Below, piece by piece: positions 7,362-15,672 of a stretch of DNA of 64,000 bases. The translations under genes and the position numbers were made by a program. The DNA is taken from the NCBI GenBank assembly GCA_017521925.1, contig JAFXBG010000015.1, positions 79,968 through 143,967 on the forward strand, given 5' to 3'. The notes under the pieces were generated by a model. It was not told where the DNA came from and did no database searches. It was given only the letters and a program-made list of their open reading frames with translations. This stretch comes from Clostridia bacterium. Lineage in GTDB: Bacteria; Bacillota; Clostridia; Oscillospirales; Acutalibacteraceae. Each line of letters opens with the position of its first letter. Positions within the stretch are counted from its first letter, which is position 1.

Positions 7362-7952
7362 ATGAAGCCACTTACAAAAAGTCAGCAAAAGGTTTATGAT
7401 TATATACGTGAATGTGCTCAGGACAACCGTATTCCCTCTGTGCGTGAGATTTGTGCCGTTACAGGTCTTAAGTCTACCTCTACTGTGCACCTTCATCTTA
7501 AAACTTTAGAGGAAAAGGGTCTTATTGAGCGTGACAAGGGGTTAAATCGCAGTATCCGTCTTTCAGGTTCTGAAAAAAGCTCTCAGATTCCCATTATGGG
7601 CCGTGTTACTGCAGGTGTGCCTATTTTAGCGGTTGAGGATATTGAGGGTTACGTGCCCGTAAGCGAAAGCGTACGCAGAGGCAGGGAGCTTTTTGCTCTT
7701 CGTGTTTGCGGTGAAAGTATGATTAACGCAGGTATTTTAGACGGAGATATTGCTATTGTTCATCGCACACCTGTTGCCAATAACGGCGATATTGTTGTGG
7801 CGCTTATTGAGGATGAAGCTACCGTTAAAAGGTTTTATAAAGAAAACGGTCATTTCCGACTTCAGCCTGAAAATGATGCTTTTGAGCCTATTATAGTGGA
7901 TGAGGTTGTGCTTCTTGGCAAGCTTGTGGCAATTTATCGTAATTTTGAATGA
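7362..7952 (+). CDS. lexA: LexA SOS repressor
   Basis: A 196-residue transcriptional repressor of the SOS regulon. The N-terminal winged-helix domain (LTKSQQKVYDYI, residues 4-15, and the recognition region TGLKSTSTVHLHL) is followed by the S24 self-cleavage domain. The scissile Ala84-Gly85 is in VTAGVP, the catalytic Ser119 in GESM and Lys156 in EATVKRF, so the protein should self-cleave when stimulated by RecA filaments. Length is typical. It is a single gene, with a probable LexA box over its own promoter and a strong terminator right after it. Start ATG 7362 has GTGAGG seven bases upstream. Confidence 0.95.
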   Translation: MKPLTKSQQKVYDYIRECAQDNRIPSVREICAVTGLKSTSTVHLHLKTLEEKGLIERDKGLNRSIRLSGSEKSSQIPIMGRVTAGVPILAVEDIEGYVPVSESVRRGRELFALRVCGESMINAGILDGDIAIVHRTPVANNGDIVVALIEDEATVKRFYKENGHFRLQPENDAFEPIIVDEVVLLGKLVAIYRNFE

Positions 7953-7960
7953 TTTTTTTT

Positions 7961-7990
7961 AGCCTTTCTTAAAATAGAAAGGCTTTTTTC
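7961..7990 (+). terminator. Terminator of lexA
   Basis: AGCCTTTCT and AGAAAGGCT form a 9-bp stem with a 6-base loop, followed by a T-run. Confidence 0.9.
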
Positions 7991-8019
7991 TTGTATATGG
8001 AAAAAATTTGTGTTATTAT
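7991..8019 (+). promoter_or_regulatory. Promoter of dockerin phosphoesterase 1
   Basis: TTGTAT, 17 bases, TATTAT. It starts inside the T-run of the lexA terminator. Confidence 0.6.
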
Positions 8020-8050
8020 ATATCTGTAATTTTATTAAGGAGTGAATAAC

Positions 8051-10666
8051 GTGAAAAGATTTGCAAAATCCCTTTCTCTTCTGCTGGCAGTTTTGATTAT
8101 GCTCAGCAGTGCTATGGTACTGTCATCCATTAATATTTTTGCGGCAAACGGTACTATTTCTTACAGCTTTACTAATGCAAAAGCAGGTTATGCACAGGGT
8201 ACAATTTCCCTTAAGGCTGACAATGGTAAGTATTGGCTTTATTGGTCAGACAATACCAAGGCTTTAACAGGTTATACCGAGATTGCAACTGTCAATGTTT
8301 CAGGCGGTCAGGGTTCATTTACAATGCCCAAGTACACAGCTATTCCCGGAAATGCCACAAAGGTTATTGCAATTAAGTCAAGCTCTGAGCCTTCCTTGGC
8401 AAATTGTACTGTAGCAAAAGCAAGTGCAGTATATTCTATTCCTTCAAGCAAGCAGTTTAACTCAAAGCTTATTTACACCTTCGGTTCTATAAGCGACCCT
8501 CAGCTTGCTAATGACTCTTACGGCGAGGGCAGATATCCCCACGACGAAACTCACTTTGCAAAAGCTCTTGAAACCCTTGCAAAGCGTAACGTTGACTTTA
8601 CTGTTTTGTCCGGTGACGTTGTAAATGACCAGAACGGTAATGCTACCTATGCAACCGAGTTCAAACGTTACCAGAGAATTCTTGCAGATTCTTCCTATGC
8701 TGCTCCTATTTACGAGGCTAACGGCAACCATGACGTAGCTGTTAACTGGAAGAGCGGCAGCAATAATTATAATACTCCATTTATAAAAGGAACAGGTCTT
8801 GACGGTAAAAAAGCTACCATAAATGCAGGTAAGCCTTATTTTGAGGTAACAGAACCTAAGACAGGTGATCACTTTATCTTTATGGCACTTGAGGGCGGCT
8901 TCTACACAAATCAGGGTACTCAGTTCAGTGATGCTCAGCTTAACTGGCTTGAAGGTCTTTTAAAGAAGTATAAGAACGACGGCAAAAACATCTTTATTAT
9001 TGAGCATGCCAATGTTGAGGGCTGGGGCTCAGGTGATAAGGCATCTGCACCTTTCTACTACGACCTTGGTCTTAATAAGAACAGCGGTGACGTTAAGCGT
9101 TTCATAAAGCTTATGGAAACATACAAGGATTGTGTTATTATTACAGGACATACACACCTTGAGTTAGCAGCTCAGCTTAACTATTCCGACAACAACGGCA
9201 CATCTGCTGTTATGATTCATAACTCTGCTATCGGCGGTGTTCGTCGCCTTATTAACGGCTCTGTTAACAGAGATCCCGTTCTCGGCCTTTCTGAGGGTTA
9301 TATCGTTGAAGTTTATGAGGATGGTATTATCTTTAACGGTGCAAATATGTACCATAACGAAATGATGCCCCAGTATTGCTACATTGTTCCTATGACTACA
9401 AGCGAGAAGGAAGTTGTACCTACAACACCTCCCACAACTGTAGCTCCCACAACAACCAAGGCTCCTGCAACAGCAGCTCCCACAACCACTAAGGCTCCTG
9501 CAACAACAGTTCCCGTAAATACACAGGCTCCTGTTACAACTGCAGTTAAGACAGAGCCTACAGAGGTTCCTACAACAACTGCTCCTGTAAAGGATGAGCT
9601 TGCTCCCATAGTTATAGCCGAAAAGCAGGAAGGCAGCAACCTTTTGGTAAACGCATATCCTGCAGACGGCGAAAAGAATGTTGAGTATCAGTTTGAAATT
9701 AACGGTACAGTTTATCAGGCATATTCCGAAAAGTCTGACTTTATTTGCAGTGTTCCTTATGATTACAAGTATATGATTACAGTTTCTGCCAAGTATGCAG
9801 ACGGCACTGTTCATAAAAACTCATTAGAATTTGAGGTTAAAAACGGCGAAGCAATCCTGCCTGAAATGCCTCAGGTGCCTACCTTTACAACTGAACCTGT
9901 GGAGACAACTACAGATAAGGTTGCACCTACATCAACAACAGTAACACAAACAGTTACAACAACTGCTCCTGTAGTGGAGTACCTTTACGGCGATGTTGAC
10001 CTTGACGGTAAAATAAATGTTAAGGATGCAACCCAGATTCAGAAGTATGCGGCTAAGTTGGTTGACCTTGATGAGGTTGCTTTTGTCCAGGCAGACGTAA
10101 CAGGTGACATAAAGGTTAATGTTAAGGATGCTACAGCAATCCAGAAGTTTGTTGCTAAGATTATCGACAAATTCCCTGTAGAAGAGGTTTTACTTGCAAC
10201 TGTCAGTGCAGGTACTACCGCAAAGCAGGATTTGGACTCTTACTATACCTACAGTTCTTATGACCAGTATATGGCACTTAAGAAAGCATATCGTAACTCT
10301 GCACCTCAGGCTGAGATTACAAAGCTTCAGAATGCCCTTTATGACATAATGGGAATCGGCGGCGGTTCTTCCACAACAGGTAAAACAGTAACAGTTTACT
10401 TTGAAAATAACTATAGCTGGGATACAGTTAAAATTTATGCCTGGACTGAAGGCGGCGAAAAAAATGGCGAGTGGCCCGGCGTTCCTATGACAAAGCAGAG
10501 CGATGGCAAATATAGCTACCAGCTTGATCTTGGTAAATATCAGAACATCATTTTCAATAATGGCGGCTCTAAGCAGACTGAAGATATTTATCATCCCGGC
10601 ACTGACAAGCTTGTTTATGCTATCTCAGGCGGTCCTGAAAATAAGTTAACAGTAACAACAAAATAA
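8051..10666 (+). CDS. Secreted dockerin phosphoesterase with starch-binding-like module (paralogue 1)
   Basis: An 871-residue exported protein. In order: a signal peptide (to about residue 32); an immunoglobulin-like N-terminal domain (to about 130); a calcineurin-like metallophosphoesterase with Asp149 (SDPQ), Asp189 (GDVVN), Asn226-His227 (GNHD) and His367/His369 (GHTH); a Thr/Pro linker (about 455-515); an Ig/FN3-like domain; a second Thr linker; a type I dockerin (about 646-710, two intact Ca-loop repeats); and a C-terminal starch-binding-like module of CBM26 character (aromatics in NYSWDTVKIYAW and WPGVPM). GTG 8051 is preferred over GTG 8042 because the AAGGAG site (8037-8042) sits eight bases before it. 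It shares its architecture with the protein at 46950. The substrate is unknown; a phosphorylated glycan is plausible. Confidence 0.85.
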   Translation: MKRFAKSLSLLLAVLIMLSSAMVLSSINIFAANGTISYSFTNAKAGYAQGTISLKADNGKYWLYWSDNTKALTGYTEIATVNVSGGQGSFTMPKYTAIPGNATKVIAIKSSSEPSLANCTVAKASAVYSIPSSKQFNSKLIYTFGSISDPQLANDSYGEGRYPHDETHFAKALETLAKRNVDFTVLSGDVVNDQNGNATYATEFKRYQRILADSSYAAPIYEANGNHDVAVNWKSGSNNYNTPFIKGTGLDGKKATINAGKPYFEVTEPKTGDHFIFMALEGGFYTNQGTQFSDAQLNWLEGLLKKYKNDGKNIFIIEHANVEGWGSGDKASAPFYYDLGLNKNSGDVKRFIKLMETYKDCVIITGHTHLELAAQLNYSDNNGTSAVMIHNSAIGGVRRLINGSVNRDPVLGLSEGYIVEVYEDGIIFNGANMYHNEMMPQYCYIVPMTTSEKEVVPTTPPTTVAPTTTKAPATAAPTTTKAPATTVPVNTQAPVTTAVKTEPTEVPTTTAPVKDELAPIVIAEKQEGSNLLVNAYPADGEKNVEYQFEINGTVYQAYSEKSDFICSVPYDYKYMITVSAKYADGTVHKNSLEFEVKNGEAILPEMPQVPTFTTEPVETTTDKVAPTSTTVTQTVTTTAPVVEYLYGDVDLDGKINVKDATQIQKYAAKLVDLDEVAFVQADVTGDIKVNVKDATAIQKFVAKIIDKFPVEEVLLATVSAGTTAKQDLDSYYTYSSYDQYMALKKAYRNSAPQAEITKLQNALYDIMGIGGGSSTTGKTVTVYFENNYSWDTVKIYAWTEGGEKNGEWPGVPMTKQSDGKYSYQLDLGKYQNIIFNNGGSKQTEDIYHPGTDKLVYAISGGPENKLTVTTK

Positions 10667-10693
10667 GTTACGCACAATTTAAGCTTTTAAGTC

Positions 10694-10731
10694 AAAAATC
10701 TTCCCTTGTTTTTCCAAGGGAAGATTTTTTT
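10694..10731 (+). terminator. Rho-independent terminator
   Basis: AAAAATCTTCCCTTG pairs with CAAGGGAAGATTTTT around a 6-base loop and ends in a T-run. It closes the phosphoesterase gene. Confidence 0.9.
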
Positions 10732-10739
10732 GTTAAATT

Positions 10740-11080
10740 TATTTCCTGTTGTTGACAAATCTTATATTACAGATAGTAATTGAAATTGCCGAAATTTTCT
10801 TGTAGAGAAACAATCTTTAAAAGTGAATTTTTAATTCAAAAAAGGAAATATTGAGAAAAATTAGTAAAAATCGGGGGTTAGACCATAAGTTATTCAACTT
10901 TTCCACAGAGTTTTCCACATAAATGTTGATAAAAACGAATAATACAATTTGTATAATTATTTTGACAAAAATTCTTAATTTTCGCTACAGAAAAATAAAA
11001 AGCATTTTATAGCCGATTTCGGGTATAAATCTCAAAATTTGCCATATTGGTTTTTAAAACAACACAAAAAACGGCAATGA
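10740..11080. other. AT-rich intergenic region without genes
   Basis: No open frame with a ribosome site is visible. It contains the DnaA-box-like cluster at 10890-10932, followed by a very AT-rich stretch (about 10935-11010). It separates a plus-strand gene from the minus-strand mntP-tetR pair, both of which terminate towards it. Confidence 0.6.
10890..10932. other. Cluster of DnaA-box-like sequences
   Basis: Within 43 bases: TTATTCAAC (10890, weak), TTTTCCACA (10899-10907), TTTTCCACA (10911-10919) and TGTTGATAA (10924-10932, reverse complement TTATCAACA, one base off TTATCCACA). The two TTTTCCACA copies are 12 bases apart and the last site starts 13 bases further on. This looks like part of a DnaA-binding region, but no dnaA, dnaN or other origin gene is nearby. 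Confidence 0.4.
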
Positions 11081-11106
11081 AAAACCCCTTGAATTTTTTC
11101 AAGGGG
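11080..11106 (-). terminator. Terminator of mntP-tetR (can act on both strands)
   Basis: CCCCTTGAA (11085-11093) and TTCAAGGGG (11098-11106) form a stem. On the minus strand it is followed by five T residues right after the tetR stop; on the plus strand it is followed by ACTTTTT. Confidence 0.8.
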
Positions 11107-11111
11107 ACTTT

Positions 11112-11657
11112 TTAATATCCGTCTATTGTTCTGAGGATGCTTTGTCTGATGTCTGCAAATGAATCATCGCTTTCGTTAAGCTCGCCGCTTTCAAGCATAA
11201 CTGCTCCGCCGTAAATAAGCGAGCGGATTAACAGCTCACGCCGTGTTATTTCTCTTGGGCTTATGTGGGGAAGACACTTTGTAAGCAAAGGTTTGATTGT
11301 ATTTTTAAGAGGAAGAGTATCTTCTGAAAGTGTCATAATTGCTCTGAAGTGTGGATTTGCAAGGCAGAAACGGATGTAGGAGATTCCGCTTTCTACAATC
11401 TGCTTTTTAGGGTCGTCTTTAAAAATTTCTGCAACCTGTTCCAGAAGAAAGCTAAGCTGTGTGCCGATATATTTAAAAATTTCATCAATAAGCTCTTCTT
11501 TGCTATCAAAGTGCTTGTAAGGAGCAGCACAGGAAACATTGCAGGCACTTGCTACTCGTCTTAAAGAAAAGTCAGCTATTCCGTGAGCCTCAAGCTCATT
11601 TATGCCTGCTATTATAAGTTGCTCTCTTACAGAGACAGTTCCAAGTTCGCTGTTCAT
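11112..11657 (-). CDS. TetR/AcrR-family repressor
   Basis: A 181-residue regulator with a TetR-type N-terminal helix-turn-helix (residues 9-55, including ADFSLRRVASACNVS and PYKHFDSKEELI) and a helical ligand domain I cannot assign. It is the second gene of a two-gene unit, starting 13 bases after the mntP-like gene, with GGAG before its ATG. The pairing suggests that it controls the exporter. The inverted repeat AACAGT-N7-ACTGTT just below the predicted mntP start site is the best operator candidate. The inducing ligand is unknown. Confidence 0.8.
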   Translation of the reverse strand: MNSELGTVSVREQLIIAGINELEAHGIADFSLRRVASACNVSCAAPYKHFDSKEELIDEIFKYIGTQLSFLLEQVAEIFKDDPKKQIVESGISYIRFCLANPHFRAIMTLSEDTLPLKNTIKPLLTKCLPHISPREITRRELLIRSLIYGGAVMLESGELNESDDSFADIRQSILRTIDGY

Positions 11658-11670
11658 AATTATTCTCCGT

Positions 11671-12255
11671 TTATATAAAACTTGTTACAAAAATTTCTAT
11701 ACCTATAAATATAAGAATGCTTCCGCCTAAAATTGATGCTTTGCCGGAAAGCTTTGTGCCGAACTTCCTGCCCAGAAAAATACCGCCCATACATATTATA
11801 AAGGTAACCGCAGCAATGATAAGACAGCTCAGCAGTGCACCTAATGCAGTATGTTCTGAGATTGTAAAACCTACGGACAAGGCATCAATAGATGTTGCAA
11901 TGCCCTGAAGCATCAATGCTCCCAAACCTACTGCTGAATGAGGGGTATCCTCGTTTTTATTCCTGATTCCCTCAAAAAGCATTTTTCCGCCTATGAAGCC
12001 TAAAAGCCCAAGGGCAATCCAGGGGATAAACTTTTCAAAAACACCGAAAAAGCTTGCCACTGTGTGTACACAGAAAAAACCTGCCATAGGCATTAAAAAC
12101 TGGAAGAAAGCAAACACGCCTGCGATAAAGCACTGGCGGCGTTTTCGCATTTTGGGTTCGTTAAGTCCGTTTGCAAGGGACACCGAAAAAGCATCCATAG
12201 CAAGCCCCACGCCTAAAAGCAGGCTGTTGAAGAAAAACATAAAGTTAAAATCCAT
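11671..12255 (-). CDS. mntP: MntP-family manganese efflux pump
   Basis: A 194-residue, six-helix membrane protein of the MntP (DUF204) family, which exports Mn(II). Two internal half-repeats are visible, each with an acidic motif in a helix: GVGLAMDAFSVSLANG (near the N-terminus) and QGIATSIDALSVGFT (second half). The conserved Asp residues in these motifs are those the family needs for transport. I chose the ATG at 12255, with GGAGG five bases upstream; the longer frame to 12312 lacks a ribosome site. It is followed at 13 bases by a TetR-type regulator, an arrangement that suggests local control. It may act with the riboswitch-controlled ATPase at 57637 in manganese balance. Confidence 0.88.
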   Translation of the reverse strand: MDFNFMFFFNSLLLGVGLAMDAFSVSLANGLNEPKMRKRRQCFIAGVFAFFQFLMPMAGFFCVHTVASFFGVFEKFIPWIALGLLGFIGGKMLFEGIRNKNEDTPHSAVGLGALMLQGIATSIDALSVGFTISEHTALGALLSCLIIAAVTFIICMGGIFLGRKFGTKLSGKASILGGSILIFIGIEIFVTSFI

Positions 12256-12273
12256 AATATCCTCCGATATATG

Positions 12274-12292
12274 AACAGTTGATTTTACTGTT
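12274..12292. promoter_or_regulatory. Inverted repeat, candidate TetR operator of mntP
   Basis: AACAGT (12274-12279) and ACTGTT (12287-12292) separated by seven bases, between the predicted mntP start site and its ribosome site. Confidence 0.4.
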
Positions 12293-12300
12293 GAGTTATA

Positions 12301-12329
12301 TGATAACCCCACAAAGGTTTATATGTCAA
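12301..12329 (-). promoter_or_regulatory. Promoter of mntP-tetR
   Basis: On the minus strand: TTGACA (12324-12329), 17 bases, TTATCA (12301-12306). Confidence 0.55.
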
Positions 12330-12356
12330 TAGCTGAACAGGCAGTTTATATTTTTC

Positions 12357-12384
12357 TTGACTTTTCATTTAATAGGTGTATAAT
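12357..12384 (+). promoter_or_regulatory. Promoter of the shikimate operon
   Basis: TTGACT (12357-12362), 16 bases, TATAAT (12379-12384), about 65 bases before the first gene. No other clear promoter was seen until 20450. Confidence 0.7.
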
Positions 12385-12400
12385 TAGTAACATAATTTAT

Positions 12401-12419
12401 TGGTTAACACTGTTAACCA
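12401..12419. promoter_or_regulatory. 19-bp palindrome in the shikimate operon leader
   Basis: TGGTTAACA-C-TGTTAACCA, perfect apart from its centre, about 10-30 bases past the predicted start site. It could be an operator roadblock or an RNA hairpin. A second small hairpin, CCTT/AAGG (about 12427-12440), lies over the ribosome site. Confidence 0.55.
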
Positions 12420-12450
12420 ACCAAAATCCTTCGGTTAAGGAGCAGTAAAT

Positions 12451-13548
12451 ATGGATATGTTAGAGTCAGCTCGCAGAGCTATAAATGAAATAGACAAGGA
12501 AATGGCTGAGCTTTTCGTTAAAAGAATGCAGGCTTCTGCTCAGGTGGGTCAGTATAAATTAAGCCACGGTCTGCCTGTATATGACGGTGACAGAGAAGCC
12601 GAGGTTATCCGCCGCAACTCTACCCGAGTGGAGGATGAGGCTTTGCGTGCGTATTATGTAAACTTTTTGCAGACCTGTATGGATTTGTCCAAAAGCTATC
12701 AGAGTCAGATTCAGAACGGCTTAAGAGTTGCATACAGCGGTGTAGAGGGTGCGTTCGCTTTTATTGCGGCAAAGCGTATTTTTCCTGACGGTAACCAGTG
12801 CTCCTACGGGGATTTTAAGTCGGCTTATAATGCAGTCGTTAATGGTGAGTGCGACTGTTGCGTGCTTCCTATAGAGAACAGCTACGCAGGCGAGGTTTCT
12901 CAGGTTATTGACCTTATGTTTAAGGGTACCCTTTACATAAACGGAGTTTATGATTTGGAGATTACTCAGAATCTTATAGGTTTACCCGGTGCAAGCAGAG
13001 GCGACATAAAGACCGTTGTCAGCCACCCTCAGGCACTTATGCAGTGTGCCGAGTACATAAAGAAAAGAGGCTTAAAGGCAGTAGAGGCAAACAACACAGC
13101 CCTTGCTGCAAAATATGTGGCAGAATTAGGTGACAAAACCGTTGCCGCCATTGCAAGCGAAGACACAGCAGCATTGTATGGCCTTGATATGATTGAAAAG
13201 AACATTAACGAAAACAACAATAATACAACCAGATTTGCGGTTTTCTCAAGAGTTGAGAAAAAGACCGAGGCAGACGACAGCAGTATGCAGTCAATTCTTG
13301 TGTTTACGGTTAAGAACGAGGCAGGTGCTTTGGCTAAGGCAGTTACAATTATCGGAAACAGCGGCTTTAATATGAGAACACTTAGAAGCCGTTCTATGAA
13401 AAAGCTTTTGTGGCAGTATTACTTCTATGTAGAAGTAGACGGCAATGCCCACAGTAAAAAGGGTCAGGAAATGCTTAAAGCACTTTCATCCTGTTGTGAC
13501 AGGCTGAGAATTGTGGGAACCTTTGCCCATGAAACTGATTTAAAGTGA
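12451..13548 (+). CDS. pheA: Bifunctional chorismate mutase/prephenate dehydratase
   Basis: A 365-residue enzyme for the phenylalanine branch: chorismate to prephenate to phenylpyruvate. Residues 1-85 are an AroQ-type chorismate mutase (ESARRAINEIDKEMAELF, basic residues in KRMQ). Residues 92-270 are the dehydratase, with VAYSGVEGAFA, PIENSYAGEV and the catalytic motif Thr260-Arg261-Phe262. Residues 275-355 are an ACT domain, which in this family binds phenylalanine for feedback inhibition; the common ESRP motif reads RSRS here. It heads the operon, which is unusual for a branch enzyme, and its stop overlaps the next start. Confidence 0.93.
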   Translation: MDMLESARRAINEIDKEMAELFVKRMQASAQVGQYKLSHGLPVYDGDREAEVIRRNSTRVEDEALRAYYVNFLQTCMDLSKSYQSQIQNGLRVAYSGVEGAFAFIAAKRIFPDGNQCSYGDFKSAYNAVVNGECDCCVLPIENSYAGEVSQVIDLMFKGTLYINGVYDLEITQNLIGLPGASRGDIKTVVSHPQALMQCAEYIKKRGLKAVEANNTALAAKYVAELGDKTVAAIASEDTAALYGLDMIEKNINENNNNTTRFAVFSRVEKKTEADDSSMQSILVFTVKNEAGALAKAVTIIGNSGFNMRTLRSRSMKKLLWQYYFYVEVDGNAHSKKGQEMLKALSSCCDRLRIVGTFAHETDLK

Positions 13549-14567
13549 GTGTTATTATGATTATCAATGTTGATTTAAAGCATACGGATTACAATATATA
13601 TATAGAAAGAGGCAATCTTAACAAAGCAGGCGAGCTTCTGAACCTTAACCGCAAGGTGCTTGTTGTTACAGACGAAGGTGTGCCTCAGGAGTATGCAGAA
13701 AAGGTAGCCTCTCAATGCAAAGAGGGTATTATAATAACAGTCCCCCAAGGAGAGAATAGCAAGAGTATTGAAGTGTATGAAAAACTTTTACTAAAAATGC
13801 TTGAGTGTGGATTTACCCGTAAGGACTGCGTAGCAGCAGTAGGCGGCGGAGTTTGCGGAGATTTGGCAGGCTTTGTTGCATCAAGCTTTATGCGCGGTGT
13901 GGATTTTTACAATATTCCCACAACGGTGCTTTCTCAGGTGGACTCCTCAATTGGCGGCAAGGTGGCTGTTAATCTTGGAGGTATAAAAAATATTGTGGGT
14001 GCTTTTTATCAGCCTAAGGCAGTATTAATCGACCCTGAAACACTTAAGACTTTACCAAGCCGTCAGGTTTCGGCAGGTTTAGCAGAAGCAGTAAAGATGG
14101 CACTTACTTTTGATAAGGAACTTTTTGAGAAGATTGAAGCAAGCGAAGCACCTATGGATATGATTGACGAAATTATTGCAGGCTCACTTCTTATTAAGAA
14201 AAAGGTAGTACAAGAGGATGAGAAAGAGTCGGGACTTCGCAAGGTGCTTAACTTCGGTCACACCGTAGGTCACGCAATTGAAAGCGTTGCCCACGGAAGC
14301 CTTTACCACGGCGAATGTGTGGCACTGGGTATGCTGGCTGTTTTAGAGGGTGAGATTAAAGAAAGAGCAGTAAAAGTGCTTGAAAGCTTAAGTCTTCCCA
14401 CCTCTTTCAAAGCAGATAAAGAAGCTCTTATTGAGGCGGTTTCCCACGACAAAAAGGCAGGTGCTTCTTCAGTAACAGTAATTATATGCGACACAGCAGG
14501 TGCTTTTAAAATGCAGGAAGAAAGCCTTGCTGAGATTTCCAAGAGAATGGAGCAGTTTTTTCTATGA
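13545..14567 (+). CDS. aroB: 3-dehydroquinate synthase
   Basis: Second step of the shikimate pathway: DAHP to 3-dehydroquinate, using NAD and a divalent metal. Recognised by the NAD-binding PQGENSKS, the GGGVCGDLAGFVAS stretch, IPTTVLSQVDSSIGGKV and the metal ligands in LNFGHTVGHAIE and HGECVALGM. About 340 residues, slightly short for the family. GTG 13545 overlaps the pheA stop; ATG 13557 is an alternative start. Confidence 0.95.
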   Translation: MSVIMIINVDLKHTDYNIYIERGNLNKAGELLNLNRKVLVVTDEGVPQEYAEKVASQCKEGIIITVPQGENSKSIEVYEKLLLKMLECGFTRKDCVAAVGGGVCGDLAGFVASSFMRGVDFYNIPTTVLSQVDSSIGGKVAVNLGGIKNIVGAFYQPKAVLIDPETLKTLPSRQVSAGLAEAVKMALTFDKELFEKIEASEAPMDMIDEIIAGSLLIKKKVVQEDEKESGLRKVLNFGHTVGHAIESVAHGSLYHGECVALGMLAVLEGEIKERAVKVLESLSLPTSFKADKEALIEAVSHDKKAGASSVTVIICDTAGAFKMQEESLAEISKRMEQFFL

Positions 14568-15655
14568 AATCATCATTTGGTCAGAGTGTAAATATATGTA
14601 TAGCTGGTGAAAGCCACGGCGAAGCACTTGTTGCTGTTTTGTCGGGACTTACTCCCGGTATTAAAATTGATATGGATTATATCCGCCACTGCCTTTCTCA
14701 GCGTGCTCCTGTTGGAAAGATTTCAACCCCACGTCACGAGGCTGACGAGTTTGAAATTCTCAGCGGTGTTTTTGAGGGACATACCACAGGTACACCTGTT
14801 ACAATATTAATAAGAAACACAAATACAAAAAGTAAGGACTATTCTGAAATGGCATCTGCCGCTCGCCCCGGACACGCGGACTTTACTGCCGAGGCTAAGT
14901 ATCACGGCTTTCAGGACTTTCGCGGCGGCGGACATTTCAGCGGAAGAATTACCGCGGTTTTAGTTGCCGCAGGTGCAATTGCAAGGCTTGCCCTTAAAAA
15001 TAAGGGTATCGAAATCGGCACTCATATTGCAAAGTGTGCAGGCATATCCGACAGGTATTTTGAAAATGTGGCTGAAGATATCAAGGCTCTTAACAATAAA
15101 TGTTTTGCTGTGCTTTCAGATGAAAGTGCCGAGAAAATGCAGGCTGAGATTTTAAAGGCAAGTGAAGAAGGCGACAGTGTGGGCGGTGTGCTTGAAACCG
15201 TCGTTTCGGGACTTCCTGCAGGCTTGGGCGAGCCTTGGTTTGACAGTATGGAAAGCGTGCTTTCTCACTTTCTTTTCTCAATTCCCGGTATAAAGGGTGT
15301 AGAGTTTGGTTCAGGCTTTGCGGTAGCTGATATGAAGGGAAGCGAGGTTAACGGTGAACTTAGAATTGAAAACGGCAAAATCGTGCCTGTAAATGACTTG
15401 AGCGGCGGTATTAACGGAGGAATCACCAACGGTGATATCCTTAAGTTTAGGTGTGCTGTTCGTCCTACCCCCACAATTTTTAAAGAGCAGAAAACAGTTG
15501 ATATGAAAAATCTTGAGAATAAAACTCTTTGTGCAAAGGGCAGACACGACCCTGCCATTGTTCACAGGGTAAGAGCAGTTGTTGATGCCGCTACCGCCAT
15601 TACCCTTTGCGATATGATGGCTCAGCGTTTTGGCACAGACTGGGCAACAAAGTAA
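14564..15655 (+). CDS. aroC: Chorismate synthase
   Basis: Last step of the common pathway: EPSP to chorismate, needing reduced FMN. A 363-residue protein of normal length with the family signatures GESHGEALV near the N-terminus, ARPGHADFTAEAKYHG, DFRGGGHFSGR and GINGGITNG, plus RHDPAIVHR near the C-terminus. Start ATG overlaps the aroB stop (ATGA). Confidence 0.96.
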   Translation: MKSSFGQSVNICIAGESHGEALVAVLSGLTPGIKIDMDYIRHCLSQRAPVGKISTPRHEADEFEILSGVFEGHTTGTPVTILIRNTNTKSKDYSEMASAARPGHADFTAEAKYHGFQDFRGGGHFSGRITAVLVAAGAIARLALKNKGIEIGTHIAKCAGISDRYFENVAEDIKALNNKCFAVLSDESAEKMQAEILKASEEGDSVGGVLETVVSGLPAGLGEPWFDSMESVLSHFLFSIPGIKGVEFGSGFAVADMKGSEVNGELRIENGKIVPVNDLSGGINGGITNGDILKFRCAVRPTPTIFKEQKTVDMKNLENKTLCAKGRHDPAIVHRVRAVVDAATAITLCDMMAQRFGTDWATK

Positions 15656-15672
15656 ATTTGGAGGAAAACAAA

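Noticed and set aside
9379-9639. Antisense open frame of low-complexity Val/Gly/Thr sequence
   Set aside because: It is the reverse reading of the Thr/Pro linker in the dockerin phosphoesterase.
10740-11080. Replication origin (oriC)
   Set aside because: DnaA-like boxes and AT-richness are present, but no dnaA, dnaN, rpmH or gidA gene is near, and gene direction does not switch around it. Kept only as an orphan DnaA-box cluster.
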